From Paramesorhizobium sp049065735 (GTDB taxonomy: Bacteria; Pseudomonadota; Alphaproteobacteria; Rhizobiales; Rhizobiaceae), in contig NZ_JBAKHD010000014.1 of NCBI RefSeq assembly GCF_049065735.1, positions 1 to 37,070 of the forward strand: DNA of 37,070 bases, in the 5' to 3' direction. Position 1 is the first letter of the stretch; the number at the start of each line of letters is the position of its first letter. Shown here one piece after another: positions 9,193 to 17,833 of the stretch. The notes beneath the pieces are model-generated. The model did not search any database. It saw only the letters and a list, made by a program, of their open reading frames with translations, and was not told the DNA's origin. The translations under genes were made by a program, and so were the position numbers.

Positions 9193-9227
9193 TGGCCTTA
9201 GCAGGCCACGCCCTGCATCTGTGCAGG
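9193..9227 (+). promoter_or_regulatory. Two adjacent perfect hairpins in the recombinase leader
   Basis: TGGCCT (9193-9198) and AGGCCA (9203-9208) form a 6-bp stem with a TAGC loop. CCTGCA (9212-9217) and TGCAGG (9222-9227) form a second 6-bp stem with a TCTG loop. Both stems have four-base loops and end 21 bases before the recombinase ATG. They sit in the 147-base gap between divergent genes, so they could be an operator or recombinase-binding site, or an RNA structure affecting translation. The function is inferred. Confidence 0.4.
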
Positions 9228-9248
9228 AAATAAGAACTCAAGGCTGCC

Positions 9249-11597
9249 ATGAGAAACCAAACTGATTCAACACTTCATTTTCAACGCAAGATCTCAGAAT
9301 TCTGCGATGTCCGCGTCGCGCCGTTGGTCTCGAAGCGAGCGTTGGACAACATCAAGCCATATCTCGCCAGCCTGATCATCTATCGCAAACACCCACCCAT
9401 GCGGACCAGCGGCATGGATTGGCAGTCGATCTCTGATGCCTGCGGTCTTGGAGACGAAATGACGGCAACGCTCAAAAAGGCGTTGCGCCCTGGTCTTGAA
9501 GCGATCAAGCGCTGGATCGACAAGGAACGGTCGAAGGACGATGATCTTCCCTCCCGTACCGGGATAACCGAAAAGCCGACCAATACTTCACGGGTGTCAA
9601 CCGCTCGACCAGGTAAATCCGCCCCTCCCCGTCAAACGCCAGCGCGGGCCACGAAGGCAAAGACCGGTGTGGCACCAAAGCCGGTTGAAGAATTTCCGAA
9701 ACCGCTCTTCGATTGGACGGATGATCCGGCTGAATTTCAGCATGCTTTGATTTATCATATGCGCCGGCACGGAGACACGTATTGGCATCTCCATCGCGCC
9801 GTGATCGGTGAGAACAGGACGTTCGATCGCACGACACTGTTAAGCTGGACGAAAGGCACCAAAGTGCCACGGTCGCTCGACAGTTTCGATATCCTTTCCA
9901 GGATCGAGCGCCGCTATCGCCTGCCAAGCGGTTATTTCAAAGGGAAGCTGCCCCATCAATCCCGTTCGGCTTCGGGGCATGACGTCGGAAGCGATATCGG
10001 TGCCGCCGAACGGCGCCGGCTCGCCTGGCATCTGCCGGACGATTTCAATAATCTGCCTTTCAGCAAACGTGAGGAAATTCTGGAATGGGTTCGCCGGGTA
10101 ATCATCTCCGGCTCCACCGATTATCGGCGCTTTCAGGCAGTAGCAACCAGACAGCGATACGCCATCCGGTTTCCCGGCATTTCCTATGGTGGTACGCTCT
10201 CATCCCGATCCACCACGGGCGCGCTCGATTATAATGACGACGCCGACGACGGTACGATCGAAGATCCTGATCTGCTTGCCGGCGTTGTCGATGCCCCTCC
10301 CCGGCTGGCAATGGAAATGGCAAACCTGGTCCGTTTCAAGACAGCCACGCTGACGACGCTCGGATTTCAGCGGAACGGCGTGTGGGGCGAAGAGACGGCC
10401 TCGCAAAAGATCGAGCATCTCGGCCTGATGTTCGGTGCTTTGGCGGCATCGCCAAAAAGCGCTGTTAAAGGGTATGGAGTTCCGCTTGGCCAGTTGACCT
10501 TCGGCCTGCTCGTCTTCCCAGGCATTTGGGACTGGTACCTGCAATGGCGCGAAAGGCGCCGCGGCTTTTATACCAAATGGGAAGAGGACATGTTGAGTGT
10601 CCTCCTCGGCATGGTACGGCCCGACACTGGCTGGATGTGGCAACACCCGGAACTAGTCGAGAATGTGAAACCGATACCAGGCTTGATCACAAGCGCCGAG
10701 ATTGCAATCGCCCAGAAGGATTGGCACGCAGCTTGCGATGTTTGCTTCAGGCATGCCTCACAGCGGTCGAGGGAAATTCAGCGGGTGGCGCGTATTCATC
10801 GCGATCCGTTCGAACCAATCATGTGCATTCTCGAGGCGGAAAGCCCACTGGCCGAATACCGCAAGATCACGGATGAGATCATCAAGCGCATGCCCGACGA
10901 ACATCGATATCCTCGTGCGGCGGCCGAAGCAGTCCGATCGTTCGTGATGCTGCGCCTTGGACTTCATCTCGGCCTGCGCCAGAAGAATCTTCGCCAGTTG
11001 CTCGTGTGCCCACGCGGTCACTTCCCAACATCGGAACGTCGGCTGGAAGACATGAAGCGTGGCGAAATCCGCTGGAGCGAGCGGGACCGGGGCTGGGAGG
11101 TGCTGATCCCTTCCAACGCCTTCAAGAACGCCAACTCGTCGTTCTTCGGCTCCAAACCGTTCCGGCTCATCCTTCCAGACCTCCAGGATCTCTACACATA
11201 CCTCAACGCCTATATCGAACGCCATCGCGGCGTGCTGCTGGCTGGTGCCGAGGATCCGGGCACGCTGTTCGTTAAGACGGTGAAGACGACAAGCAAGGAT
11301 GCATCTTATAATCAAACGACCTTCTATGAGGCTTGGCGGCTGGTGATCCAGCGCTACGGTATTTACAATCCTTATACCGGCCGCGGCGCCATCAAGGGAC
11401 TGCTTCCCCACGGGCCGCATAACGTCCGGGATGTTCTGGCCACCCATATCCTGAAGCTGACGGGCTCCTATGAACAGGCGAGCTATGCAATCCAGGACAC
11501 ACCGGAGATGGTCGCCAATCACTATGGCCGTTTCCTGCCACAGGACAAGGCTGCGCTCGCAGCGCGCATTCTCAATCAGGTCTGGGAGGCAGCATAA
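9249..11597 (+). CDS. Large divergent tyrosine recombinase/integrase with extended N-terminus
   Basis: 782 residues, about twice the usual integrase length. The catalytic set of a tyrosine recombinase is recognisable near the C-terminus: R577 in GLHLGLRQKN, a candidate beta-hairpin Lys K626 in PSNAFKNANS, H724-x-x-R727 in PHNVRD, and the nucleophile Y759 in EMVANHYGRF. The position usually held by His or Trp before the Tyr is D750. The first 90 residues are helical; about 95-148 form a Pro/Ala/Lys-rich linker; residues 165-225 contain a helix-turn-helix-like region (TYWHLHRAV... TTLLSWTKG). The middle (250-550) is not recognised. It starts at ATG 9249 with AAGG six bases upstream and is divergent from the HNH gene. 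It may mobilise the island or act at a fixed site; no flanking attachment repeats were found. Confidence 0.82.
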   Translation: MRNQTDSTLHFQRKISEFCDVRVAPLVSKRALDNIKPYLASLIIYRKHPPMRTSGMDWQSISDACGLGDEMTATLKKALRPGLEAIKRWIDKERSKDDDLPSRTGITEKPTNTSRVSTARPGKSAPPRQTPARATKAKTGVAPKPVEEFPKPLFDWTDDPAEFQHALIYHMRRHGDTYWHLHRAVIGENRTFDRTTLLSWTKGTKVPRSLDSFDILSRIERRYRLPSGYFKGKLPHQSRSASGHDVGSDIGAAERRRLAWHLPDDFNNLPFSKREEILEWVRRVIISGSTDYRRFQAVATRQRYAIRFPGISYGGTLSSRSTTGALDYNDDADDGTIEDPDLLAGVVDAPPRLAMEMANLVRFKTATLTTLGFQRNGVWGEETASQKIEHLGLMFGALAASPKSAVKGYGVPLGQLTFGLLVFPGIWDWYLQWRERRRGFYTKWEEDMLSVLLGMVRPDTGWMWQHPELVENVKPIPGLITSAEIAIAQKDWHAACDVCFRHASQRSREIQRVARIHRDPFEPIMCILEAESPLAEYRKITDEIIKRMPDEHRYPRAAAEAVRSFVMLRLGLHLGLRQKNLRQLLVCPRGHFPTSERRLEDMKRGEIRWSERDRGWEVLIPSNAFKNANSSFFGSKPFRLILPDLQDLYTYLNAYIERHRGVLLAGAEDPGTLFVKTVKTTSKDASYNQTTFYEAWRLVIQRYGIYNPYTGRGAIKGLLPHGPHNVRDVLATHILKLTGSYEQASYAIQDTPEMVANHYGRFLPQDKAALAARILNQVWEAA

Positions 11598-11643
11598 TCC
11601 GACCGCTGCGCTTCTGGCGTGCATGAATTTTTAATGAAAATAC

Positions 11644-11671
11644 TTGCACAATCCGTCCTCTGCCCTATCTT
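11644..11671 (+). promoter_or_regulatory. Candidate sigma-70 promoter of the AbiE operon
   Basis: TTGCAC (11644-11649) and TATCTT (11666-11671) are separated by 16 bases and lie 19 bases before the antitoxin ATG. A Shine-Dalgarno AGGTGA follows six bases ahead of the start. AbiEi proteins are known to repress their own promoter, so an operator may overlap this site, though I see no clear inverted repeat. Confidence 0.5.
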
Positions 11672-11690
11672 GAAGATCAGGTGACAAAAC

Positions 11691-12284
11691 ATGACCAGAT
11701 TGGACGAACTGAAACAGCATCTTATCCCGGGTAAGGTCTATCGCAGGGGGGACCTGACACGATGGACCGCCTCTGTGGATCGGGATATCAGGAAGTTGCT
11801 GGACGCCGGCGATCTGACAAAGCTGTCCGGTGGTGTCTATTTGCGCCCGAAAACCACCAGCTTTGGACGCGCTCCAGCCATTGACCGCGATCTCGTGGAA
11901 GCGTTTCTTAGGGATAAGCGTTTTCTGCTGCTGACGCCGAATGCCTACAATGCGCTCGGCGTCGGCGCCACACAGCTTTATAACGAAACCGTTGTGTACA
12001 ACAGAAAGCGCCATGGCCGCTTCAGGCTTGGCAACCGGGTCTATGATTTCCGGATGAAGCCCGAGTTTCCAGCAGTCGCAACGAAAGAGTTCCTGCTGGT
12101 CGATCTGGTCAATAATCTCAAGCGGCTTGCCGAGGACGAAACCCAGATACTGGAATGCGCGAAGGCGGTGGCGAGAGAGCTCGATCCGAATGCCTTGCGG
12201 CAGGCCGCTGAAGACTATGGCGGCGTGCGTGCGAAGAAGTTCTTCAAAGACGTCTTCGCCGAGATGGACGCTGCGGATGGCTGA
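11691..12284 (+). CDS. abiEi: AbiEi-like antitoxin (DUF6088 type, winged helix)
   Basis: 197 residues. The N-terminal 55 residues (ELKQHLIPGKVYRRGDL, IRKLLDAGDLTKLSGGVYLR) form a winged-helix with the short Gly-Gly wing typical of AbiEi/DUF6088 antitoxins. The C-terminal part (LLLTPNAYNALG, then YNRKRHGRFRLGNRVYDFR) fits the AbiEi C-terminal domain. In type IV AbiE systems this protein represses the operon and counters the nucleotidyltransferase toxin AbiEii without stable complex formation. The stop (12282-12284) overlaps the toxin ATG (12277) by eight bases, as expected for a coupled pair. The gene seems intact, although its toxin is broken. Confidence 0.85.
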   Translation: MTRLDELKQHLIPGKVYRRGDLTRWTASVDRDIRKLLDAGDLTKLSGGVYLRPKTTSFGRAPAIDRDLVEAFLRDKRFLLLTPNAYNALGVGATQLYNETVVYNRKRHGRFRLGNRVYDFRMKPEFPAVATKEFLLVDLVNNLKRLAEDETQILECAKAVARELDPNALRQAAEDYGGVRAKKFFKDVFAEMDAADG

Positions 12285-13112
12285 TTATCTGCACCGGCAC
12301 CCGGAATTTCCAGACCTGCTTCGCATCGTCGGCGAGGAAATGGGTATTCTCCCTGCCCTCGTCGAGAAGGATTACTGGATCATGCATTGCCTCTTCGGCC
12401 TGAAGCAGGCTGGTTATTCCTTTGAATTGAAAGGCGGCACATCCCTCTCCAAGGGCTTCGGAATTATCGACCGCTTCTCCGAAGACATCGATCTCCGGAT
12501 AAATCCGCCTGAGGGAATGACAGTCGGCGTAGGTCGCAATCAGGACAAGCCAAAACAGATCGAAAGTCGGCGGAACTTCTATGACAGGCTCGCCGAAGAA
12601 ATCTCAATCGACGGAATAGTGAGCATCGAGCGGGACCATGCCTTCGACGACGAGAAGTTTCGAAGCGGCGGGATCCGCCTGCATTATCCCGCCGCAACCT
12701 CCGACGGAACCGATCTGAAGGAAGGCGTTCTCCTGGAACTCGGGTTCGATGATGTCACACCGAACCGGCCGGTCGACATCAGTTCATGGGCATACGATTT
12801 CGCAGCCGACAAGTAGACATTATCGACAATCGCGCGCTCGGCATCGCCTGTTACCATCCCGGCTATACGCTAGTGGAAAAGCTACAGACCATCTCCACGA
12901 AATTCCGCAAGCAACGGGAAACCGGCGAATGCCCCGCCAACTTCCTGCGCCACTATTATGATGTCTATGCGCTCCTCGGGAATAGCGAGGTTCTCGAATT
13001 TCTCGGCAGCGCCAGCTACTTCGCACGCACGCTTGTGGGTGAACACGCCGAATGGTTGCGTGAGCGGGTAAAAAGCGACAAATGCACTTACGAGGTCTGG
13101 CTGCCGAATTGA
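12277..13112 (+). pseudogene. abiEii: AbiEii-like nucleotidyltransferase toxin, frameshifted
   Basis: The first frame (12277-12816, 179 codons) carries the nucleotidyltransferase core: KGGTSLSKG (residues 52-60) and FSEDIDL with D70 and D72 (the DxD metal site). It stops at TAG 12814-12816 just after YDFAADK. The next frame continues the same protein without a gap: VDIIDNRALGIACYHPGYTLVEKLQT, then LRHYYDVYALL, up to TGA 13110-13112. Adding one G after GACAAG (12808-12813) would join DK to VDIIDN, so this is a 1-base deletion or a sequencing error. The truncated product lacks the Lys-containing and RHYYD motifs conserved in the family, so it should be inactive. Full length would be about 278 residues. 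Confidence 0.88.
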
Positions 13113-13139
13113 CGGCCCGCGGCCTCAAAACGGACCCGC

Positions 13140-13945
13140 GTTCGGTGTGGATGTTTTGAAACGAGCCGCCATCCAGCGTGATGCCGCCCGTTCCGAGCTG
13201 GCCGTCAGAAGTGGCCGCGATTGCGCCTTCCTTGATGATGGTGCCGCCGGCATAGCTGTTGCCGGCGTTGGTGAGCGTCAGCGTGCCGGCGCCCGTCTTC
13301 GAAACACTGGCGCTGCCGCTCAGCACCGAAGATACGCTGACATTATTGCCGTTCGTATCGAGGGTCAGTCCGGCCCCGGTGATATTGATTTCGGTGCCGG
13401 TGAAGCCCTTGATCAGGTCCACATTGTTGGCGAGCGCCTTGATCGTGCCGCCGTTAATTGTAACCTCAGCATCGCCCGCGCCGCGTGTCAAACTGCCAAC
13501 TTCCAGTAAGCTGTTGCCCGTTATACTCACCGTGCCCTTGGGGTTCCATGCGTTTGCTTGCCGTCCCAACATCATCTCTTGTTTGACACTGACAGTTCCG
13601 CCGGCCTCAATATTCAAAGTGCCCAAACCAGCGTCGCCAACTACGAATGCCTCAGTTGGGGTACCGCCAACCGGATTGGTAAATGTATTGACCCACTTCG
13701 AGTTGGCACCCGTTACGGTTACGATGCCGGACACATTGGCGTTTAGGCCTAGGACAGAAACGTCAGAGTTAGTAAGGGAGCCGCCATTCTGAATGGTCAA
13801 GTATATGAAGTTTTTATTTAAGGCAACGTATGTGGAGAGGGCTTCGGCGGCCACTCCGCTAAGCAAAATCGGGTTATTCGTGGTGTAATTGAGCAAGGCT
13901 ATCTTGGTGCTGTCCGGCACGCCATTGTTCCAGTTGGCTGGTGGA
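13140..13945 (-). pseudogene. Autotransporter passenger remnant without signal peptide or barrel
   Basis: A frame of about 265 codons (within an open frame 12820-14115) encodes a typical autotransporter passenger. It starts near PANWNNGVPDSTKIALL, the kind of segment that follows a signal peptide. It then gives beta-helix text (GTLNIEAGGTVSVKQEMMLG) and a passenger-associated transport repeat: SKTGAGTLTLTNAGNSYAGG followed by GQLGTGGITLDGGS. The match ends abruptly at GGSFQNIHT, about 30 bases from the AbiE toxin stop; beyond that the frame reads antisense AbiE sequence. No beta-barrel, linker or signal peptide is present. The fold matches the intact autotransporter 4 kb away, so this is probably a relic of a paralogue cut at both ends. 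Confidence 0.82.
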
Positions 13946-14116
13946 TCATTTTGACCGAGAGCAACCGCTTTGCTTGGCCTGGACCGGATATTCAATCGCT
14001 TGATACCGAGAACGGCTATTATGGCGCTATCCCTCCGACGCTCTTCGAGAAAGTGAAGAGCAGTTTCATAGAAACCGCCAAAGTGAGCAATCATATGAAC
14101 CTGGGGCTCATTCACC
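13946..14116. other. Unassigned segment between autotransporter remnant and FG-GAP gene
   Basis: This stretch lies where the signal peptide and promoter of the broken autotransporter should be. The minus-strand frame stays open through it but encodes Arg/Ile-rich text with no signal peptide. The plus strand has a 62-codon frame (13951-14139) of no recognised family. It may be foreign DNA left by the rearrangement that removed the 5' end; I cannot identify it. Confidence 0.4.
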
Positions 14117-14145
14117 CCCCAAGCCTAATGAGGCATTAAGCGGGG
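14117..14145 (-). terminator. Hairpin after the 1114-residue FG-GAP gene
   Basis: GCCTAATG (14123-14130) pairs with CATTAAGC (14134-14141) with one G-T wobble and a 3-base loop. C/G-rich flanks extend the stem partly. It begins 12 bases after the stop codon (14153-14155). No clear T-run follows on the minus strand, so its efficiency as an intrinsic terminator is uncertain. Confidence 0.45.
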
Positions 14146-14152
14146 TTATTCG

Positions 14153-17100
14153 TCACTTGTCCGAGCCTGTGGGCTGGGGCGTGTTTTCCATCCCGACGAG
14201 GTATGTATTGGTGATCGAGGCGGCACCGAAATTGTCGTTGCCGGGTGTGGTGGCTTCAATCTCGTTTTTAGCGTCCTGCTGGAGCTGTGATGGCTGGATG
14301 GTAAGATTGACGATCCCTTTCGAAGGATGCTGCGGCTGGCCGATCTGCTCGCCGGTGGTCTTGTTGGTGATGGTCACCAGCAGATCGTCGGCCGAGTGGT
14401 TCTGCGCAGTTGCCGGCGACAGCGTGACGGTCAAGGGGAGATCCTGGTCGGCCTCCACTGCCGTACCGTCCGCCGGCTGCATGCTCATCTGCAATTTCAC
14501 CGGTTCGGCCGGCGCCAGGGTTGTCGTCGTCGTATCGCTGGCGGCAAAACTCAGATCGCCCCGATAATTGGCATCGAGCGCGTGGGTGCCCGTGCCGACC
14601 ACGGTGATGCCGGTTGCCGTCGCCGTCGAGGTTACGGTCGGCTGCGATAGTGCAACGGTCACCGTGCTGTCTTCCATATTGGCAGTCGCCAAATCGGAGA
14701 AGCCGTCATTGTCGAAATCGCCGCTCGCGAGGGCATTCGGCTGCTGCCCGGGCGTCACCTGCGCGCCGACATTGAAGGTAAACGTCCCACCTCCGAGCCA
14801 TATCTGCAGGAGACGCTGGCTGGAGGAAGCGACATCAACGAAGGCGACGCCTAAATCGGTCAGGCCGTCGCCATTGAAATCCCCCGTCGCTATGCGGGTT
14901 TCCGCATTCGGTATGCTGAGAGTAAGTGTGTTTTTCTTGTCGAATGCGCCGGAGCCGTTGCCCTGATAAACCTGGATCACGCTATCCGTGCCCTCGCCGC
15001 CATTGCTGCCGAGAGCGAAATCCAGATATCCGTCGGCGTTGAAGTCCGCCACCGCCAATGACTCGGGATAATAACCCGCCGTCACTGGCAATGGCGGCTG
15101 AAAGGTGCCGTCACCATTGCCGATGAAGGCCTTTACAGTGCCGTCGTGCTGGTTGGCCACGATCACTGATGGATGATTGCCAGAGCCGAAATTCCCCACC
15201 GCGATATCTTGCGTGTACGCTCCCGTTGGGACGGGATCGCCTTTTTGCGCGAAGCTGCCTGTTCCCTTACCGAGCAGCACCATCATGGCGCCGGTCTCGT
15301 CGGACTTGTTCGCCGTGACCGCCACGTCCAAAATGCCATTCTGATCGAAATCGCCGACCGCCATATGGCTTGCCGTATAGCTGGTGTCGGTGAAGGGAGT
15401 GCCGACCGGACTGGCAAACCCAAAGCTTCCCGTATTGGAAAGGAAGGCCGAAATCTGCGCACCATTGGCGACAGCTACGTCCGTGCGACCGTCATTGTTG
15501 AAGTCCGCCGCCAGCACGGCGGCGGGCGTTTCCGAGACAGGCAGCGTAGCAGCCGGCGCCGTGGTGAAAGTTCCTCCCTCTTGGCCCAGATAGACGGTCG
15601 CGTTCTTATCGGCGGAGTTAGCCACCACCAGATCGGGCCGTCCATCCTGATTGAGATCCGCGACAATGGCATTATTCGGTGTTTTGCCGGTCGACAATGT
15701 CTGCGACGTCTGAAGGTTCATTCCGGTCTGGGCGCTTTCGGACAGCGTTACGCTGGTAAGTTTATAGTTTTGATTATCGGTATCGTGGATATCCACATTG
15801 CCACTGGGCACAAGCTCGGCCGTCGGCGGCACGATGCCGCTGACGCTAGCCGTCAGATCGAATGGGCCTGTCTCGCTGGAAGGCGGGCCCAATACCGTCG
15901 TGGTGGCATATTGCCCCGTCACGGTCAGCAGCTTGGGATCCGAGGTGGCCGACGGCTCGGCGGTGGTTCCGGCGAACTGGGCGACATATTGGTAGCTGCC
16001 CAGACCGCCGAGACCGGGGCGGATGGTCAAGGTCGCCGTTCCATCCGGCGCTTTGAGCTGCGCCTCTCCGATGCGATTGATGTCGGTGCAAAGCTTCGCC
16101 CCGTATAGACAGAAATAGACCGTGCCTGTCGTCACAGGTGTATTCCCGTACGTCACTGACGCCGTCAGGGTCGCGGCATCACCGAGATCGACTCGCGACG
16201 GCGTGATTGAAAGGTCGACTGTCATCGTAGCCGGCTCGAGATAGGCGACGGTCACGGTGTTGCCGACAAGATCGGCGGTGGCGATATCCGTATATTTATC
16301 GCCGTTGAAGTCACCGGTGACGATTGACCACGGCCAACCGCCCGGCTGGTACTGGGTAGTGTGTGTGAAATGCCAGCTTTTGTCACCAGTCCAGATTTCC
16401 ACGAGTGCCGTGTTTGCTGGATCCGACTCGATATATTCTGCCATGGCGAGATCAAGGTCACCATCTGCATTAAAATCCCCCACGGTGACGCTCATATTCG
16501 TCCCAGTCGGCGCGTTGTCCGTCGACGCCCGCTGCGTGAAATTGGTACCGCTGCCATCTCCCTGGTAGACGACCACCGTCGATTTGCCGCCCGTGTTCGT
16601 ATTCTTCAAACCTGCCGCGAAATCGAGGTAGCCATCTCCATTGAAATCGGCCACGGCTACGGTTTGCGGGATGTAGCCATTGCCCGCGGGAATACTTTTA
16701 GGATTTGGCTCGAATGTTCCGTCGCGCTTTCCAAGCAGAATCCAAATCTTGGAGCTGTTGTCGGGAACGATGAGATCGAGCTTTCCATCATTGTTGAAAT
16801 CGCCGGTGGCCATATTAGCGGCATATTGGATATCGGCAATTCCGATGGGGACTGGGTCGCCATAGGGATGGATTGCGCCGTTCATCGGCCACACTTGCAG
16901 GCTGGACCCATGCGCGACTGCGACGTCGGTTTCGCCGTCATTGTTGAAGTCACCCGCAGCAAATACTCTCATGTCGGGCACAGGAGTAAGCCCAAATCCA
17001 AGATAGTCGACGAATTCTCCATTGAGGTACGGCATGTACCAGATCCAGCTTTGCCAGTTTAGGCCGACAGCAAGACCGTTATTATCCACAATGGCCATTG

Positions 17101-17497
17101 GGAAGGCGTTGGGGAAATAATTGTCCGGTTGCGACGGCTGGAATTTGCCATCAGGGGTGCCGAGATATGCTGCTATGACTGTGTGTCCGGCGCTGGTGTC
17201 GTTGCCTGCTGTTGCTATGTCAGTGATTTGATCATTGTTTAGATCGCCCACTGCAATTGGATACGGACTAGTGACGGGCAACTGGACCAGATTGACAGCG
17301 ATACCCTTTTTCGATGCGCCCGTCGTCGCCGCGGACCCGGCGGCCTCGGTTGGCCCGGATGCAATCGTCAGCTCTGTTTTGGCCGGAATGGGTTCATCGG
17401 CGAGCGCCTGACTGAAGCAGACAAGCGGCAGCATCAGGCTTGCCCAGCGCATCGCCGTCCGAGTGCTTCCTTCGCGCCGCGCGAAGGTTGTCGCCAT
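14153..17497 (-). CDS. Secreted FG-GAP/VCBS and Ig-like repeat protein, two propellers (1114 aa)
   Basis: I choose the ATG at 17495-17497 because it puts a Sec signal right at the start: MRWASLMLPLVCFSQALA, cleaved before DEP. The frame is open to 17638, but that would place an unrelated hydrophobic stretch ahead of it. Residues about 70-420 form a seven-blade FG-GAP propeller with calcium-loop motifs such as DFNNDGETD and DFNADGDLD; one blade (IVDNNGLAVG) is degenerate. An Ig-like domain with paired cysteines follows (GTVYFC... KLCTDINRIGEAQL), then a second Ig-like unit. A second seven-blade propeller spans about 590-950, with one degenerate blade (NFGSGNHPSVIVA). The C-terminal 150 residues (PADGTAVEADQDLPLTV... 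PQPTGSDK) are nearly the same as those of the 2535-residue protein. Likely exported and surface or extracellular; ligand unknown. Confidence 0.88.
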   Translation of the reverse strand: MATTFARREGSTRTAMRWASLMLPLVCFSQALADEPIPAKTELTIASGPTEAAGSAATTGASKKGIAVNLVQLPVTSPYPIAVGDLNNDQITDIATAGNDTSAGHTVIAAYLGTPDGKFQPSQPDNYFPNAFPMAIVDNNGLAVGLNWQSWIWYMPYLNGEFVDYLGFGLTPVPDMRVFAAGDFNNDGETDVAVAHGSSLQVWPMNGAIHPYGDPVPIGIADIQYAANMATGDFNNDGKLDLIVPDNSSKIWILLGKRDGTFEPNPKSIPAGNGYIPQTVAVADFNGDGYLDFAAGLKNTNTGGKSTVVVYQGDGSGTNFTQRASTDNAPTGTNMSVTVGDFNADGDLDLAMAEYIESDPANTALVEIWTGDKSWHFTHTTQYQPGGWPWSIVTGDFNGDKYTDIATADLVGNTVTVAYLEPATMTVDLSITPSRVDLGDAATLTASVTYGNTPVTTGTVYFCLYGAKLCTDINRIGEAQLKAPDGTATLTIRPGLGGLGSYQYVAQFAGTTAEPSATSDPKLLTVTGQYATTTVLGPPSSETGPFDLTASVSGIVPPTAELVPSGNVDIHDTDNQNYKLTSVTLSESAQTGMNLQTSQTLSTGKTPNNAIVADLNQDGRPDLVVANSADKNATVYLGQEGGTFTTAPAATLPVSETPAAVLAADFNNDGRTDVAVANGAQISAFLSNTGSFGFASPVGTPFTDTSYTASHMAVGDFDQNGILDVAVTANKSDETGAMMVLLGKGTGSFAQKGDPVPTGAYTQDIAVGNFGSGNHPSVIVANQHDGTVKAFIGNGDGTFQPPLPVTAGYYPESLAVADFNADGYLDFALGSNGGEGTDSVIQVYQGNGSGAFDKKNTLTLSIPNAETRIATGDFNGDGLTDLGVAFVDVASSSQRLLQIWLGGGTFTFNVGAQVTPGQQPNALASGDFDNDGFSDLATANMEDSTVTVALSQPTVTSTATATGITVVGTGTHALDANYRGDLSFAASDTTTTTLAPAEPVKLQMSMQPADGTAVEADQDLPLTVTLSPATAQNHSADDLLVTITNKTTGEQIGQPQHPSKGIVNLTIQPSQLQQDAKNEIEATTPGNDNFGAASITNTYLVGMENTPQPTGSDK
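14157..14515 (-). repeat. Dispersed repeat copy 1 (C-terminal domain of FG-GAP genes)
   Basis: About 350 bases matching 28989-29340 in the same orientation. It includes an identical run of about 45 bases around 14305-14350 and another of about 30 bases near 14352-14383. Both copies encode the 3' end of an FG-GAP/Ig gene. Confidence 0.85.
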
Positions 17498-17833
17498 GAC
17501 TCTAATCAGGAACTTTAGGATAATAAATGAATACGTATAGTAAACATATAGAGGTATGTGCCGCAAACCCATAATATAACCCATGATATTTACTCTTTTA
17601 AGAAAACTTGCAATCAAATCCGGACCTTCGCCTTCCACCTGCTCATTTGCCTCCGCCCGATATTGTTGAGGAGGCTTTTCCGCTAATCGAAAGCATTCCA
17701 GGAGGCGAAGATTTTATAAAAATCGAGCAATCCGCCCCGCAAAAGCGGTAGAGGATATACAAACGTATCAAGTGAGTTCGGCTATACACCTATAACTTGA
17801 TTAAGTCAATGATATTCAATCATTGAGGGATGA
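17498..17833. other. AT-rich intergenic region between autotransporter and FG-GAP gene
   Basis: 336 bases, clearly more AT-rich than the genes. It holds the promoter region of the 1114-residue gene, where TACTAT and TATATG hexamers near 17530-17560 are weak -10 candidates. Downstream of the autotransporter there is an inverted repeat. I see no RNA gene. A frame continuing upstream from 17497 to 17638 encodes a hydrophobic stretch (YVYYTYSFIILKFLI) that I regard as untranslated. Confidence 0.5.
17806..17826 (-). terminator. Perfect 8-bp hairpin directly after the autotransporter stop
   Basis: TCAATGAT (17806-17813) and ATCATTGA (17819-17826) are perfect inverted repeats around a 5-base loop, seven bases past the stop codon at 17834-17836. 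The stem is AT-rich and no T-run follows, so termination is only one option; it could also be a protein-binding palindrome. Confidence 0.45.

Noticed and set aside
12800..12820. Programmed -1 frameshifting in the AbiEii toxin.
   Set aside because: No slippery heptamer and no downstream stem; a simple 1-base deletion or read error explains it better.
1..13150. The whole left half being one element inserted cleanly into the autotransporter gene.
   Set aside because: The left flank (1-894) has no autotransporter sequence, so a single clean insertion is not supported within this window.
13946..14116. Transposase remnant at the 5' side of the autotransporter fragment.
   Set aside because: I tried to match both strands to known IS C-termini and found no convincing motif.
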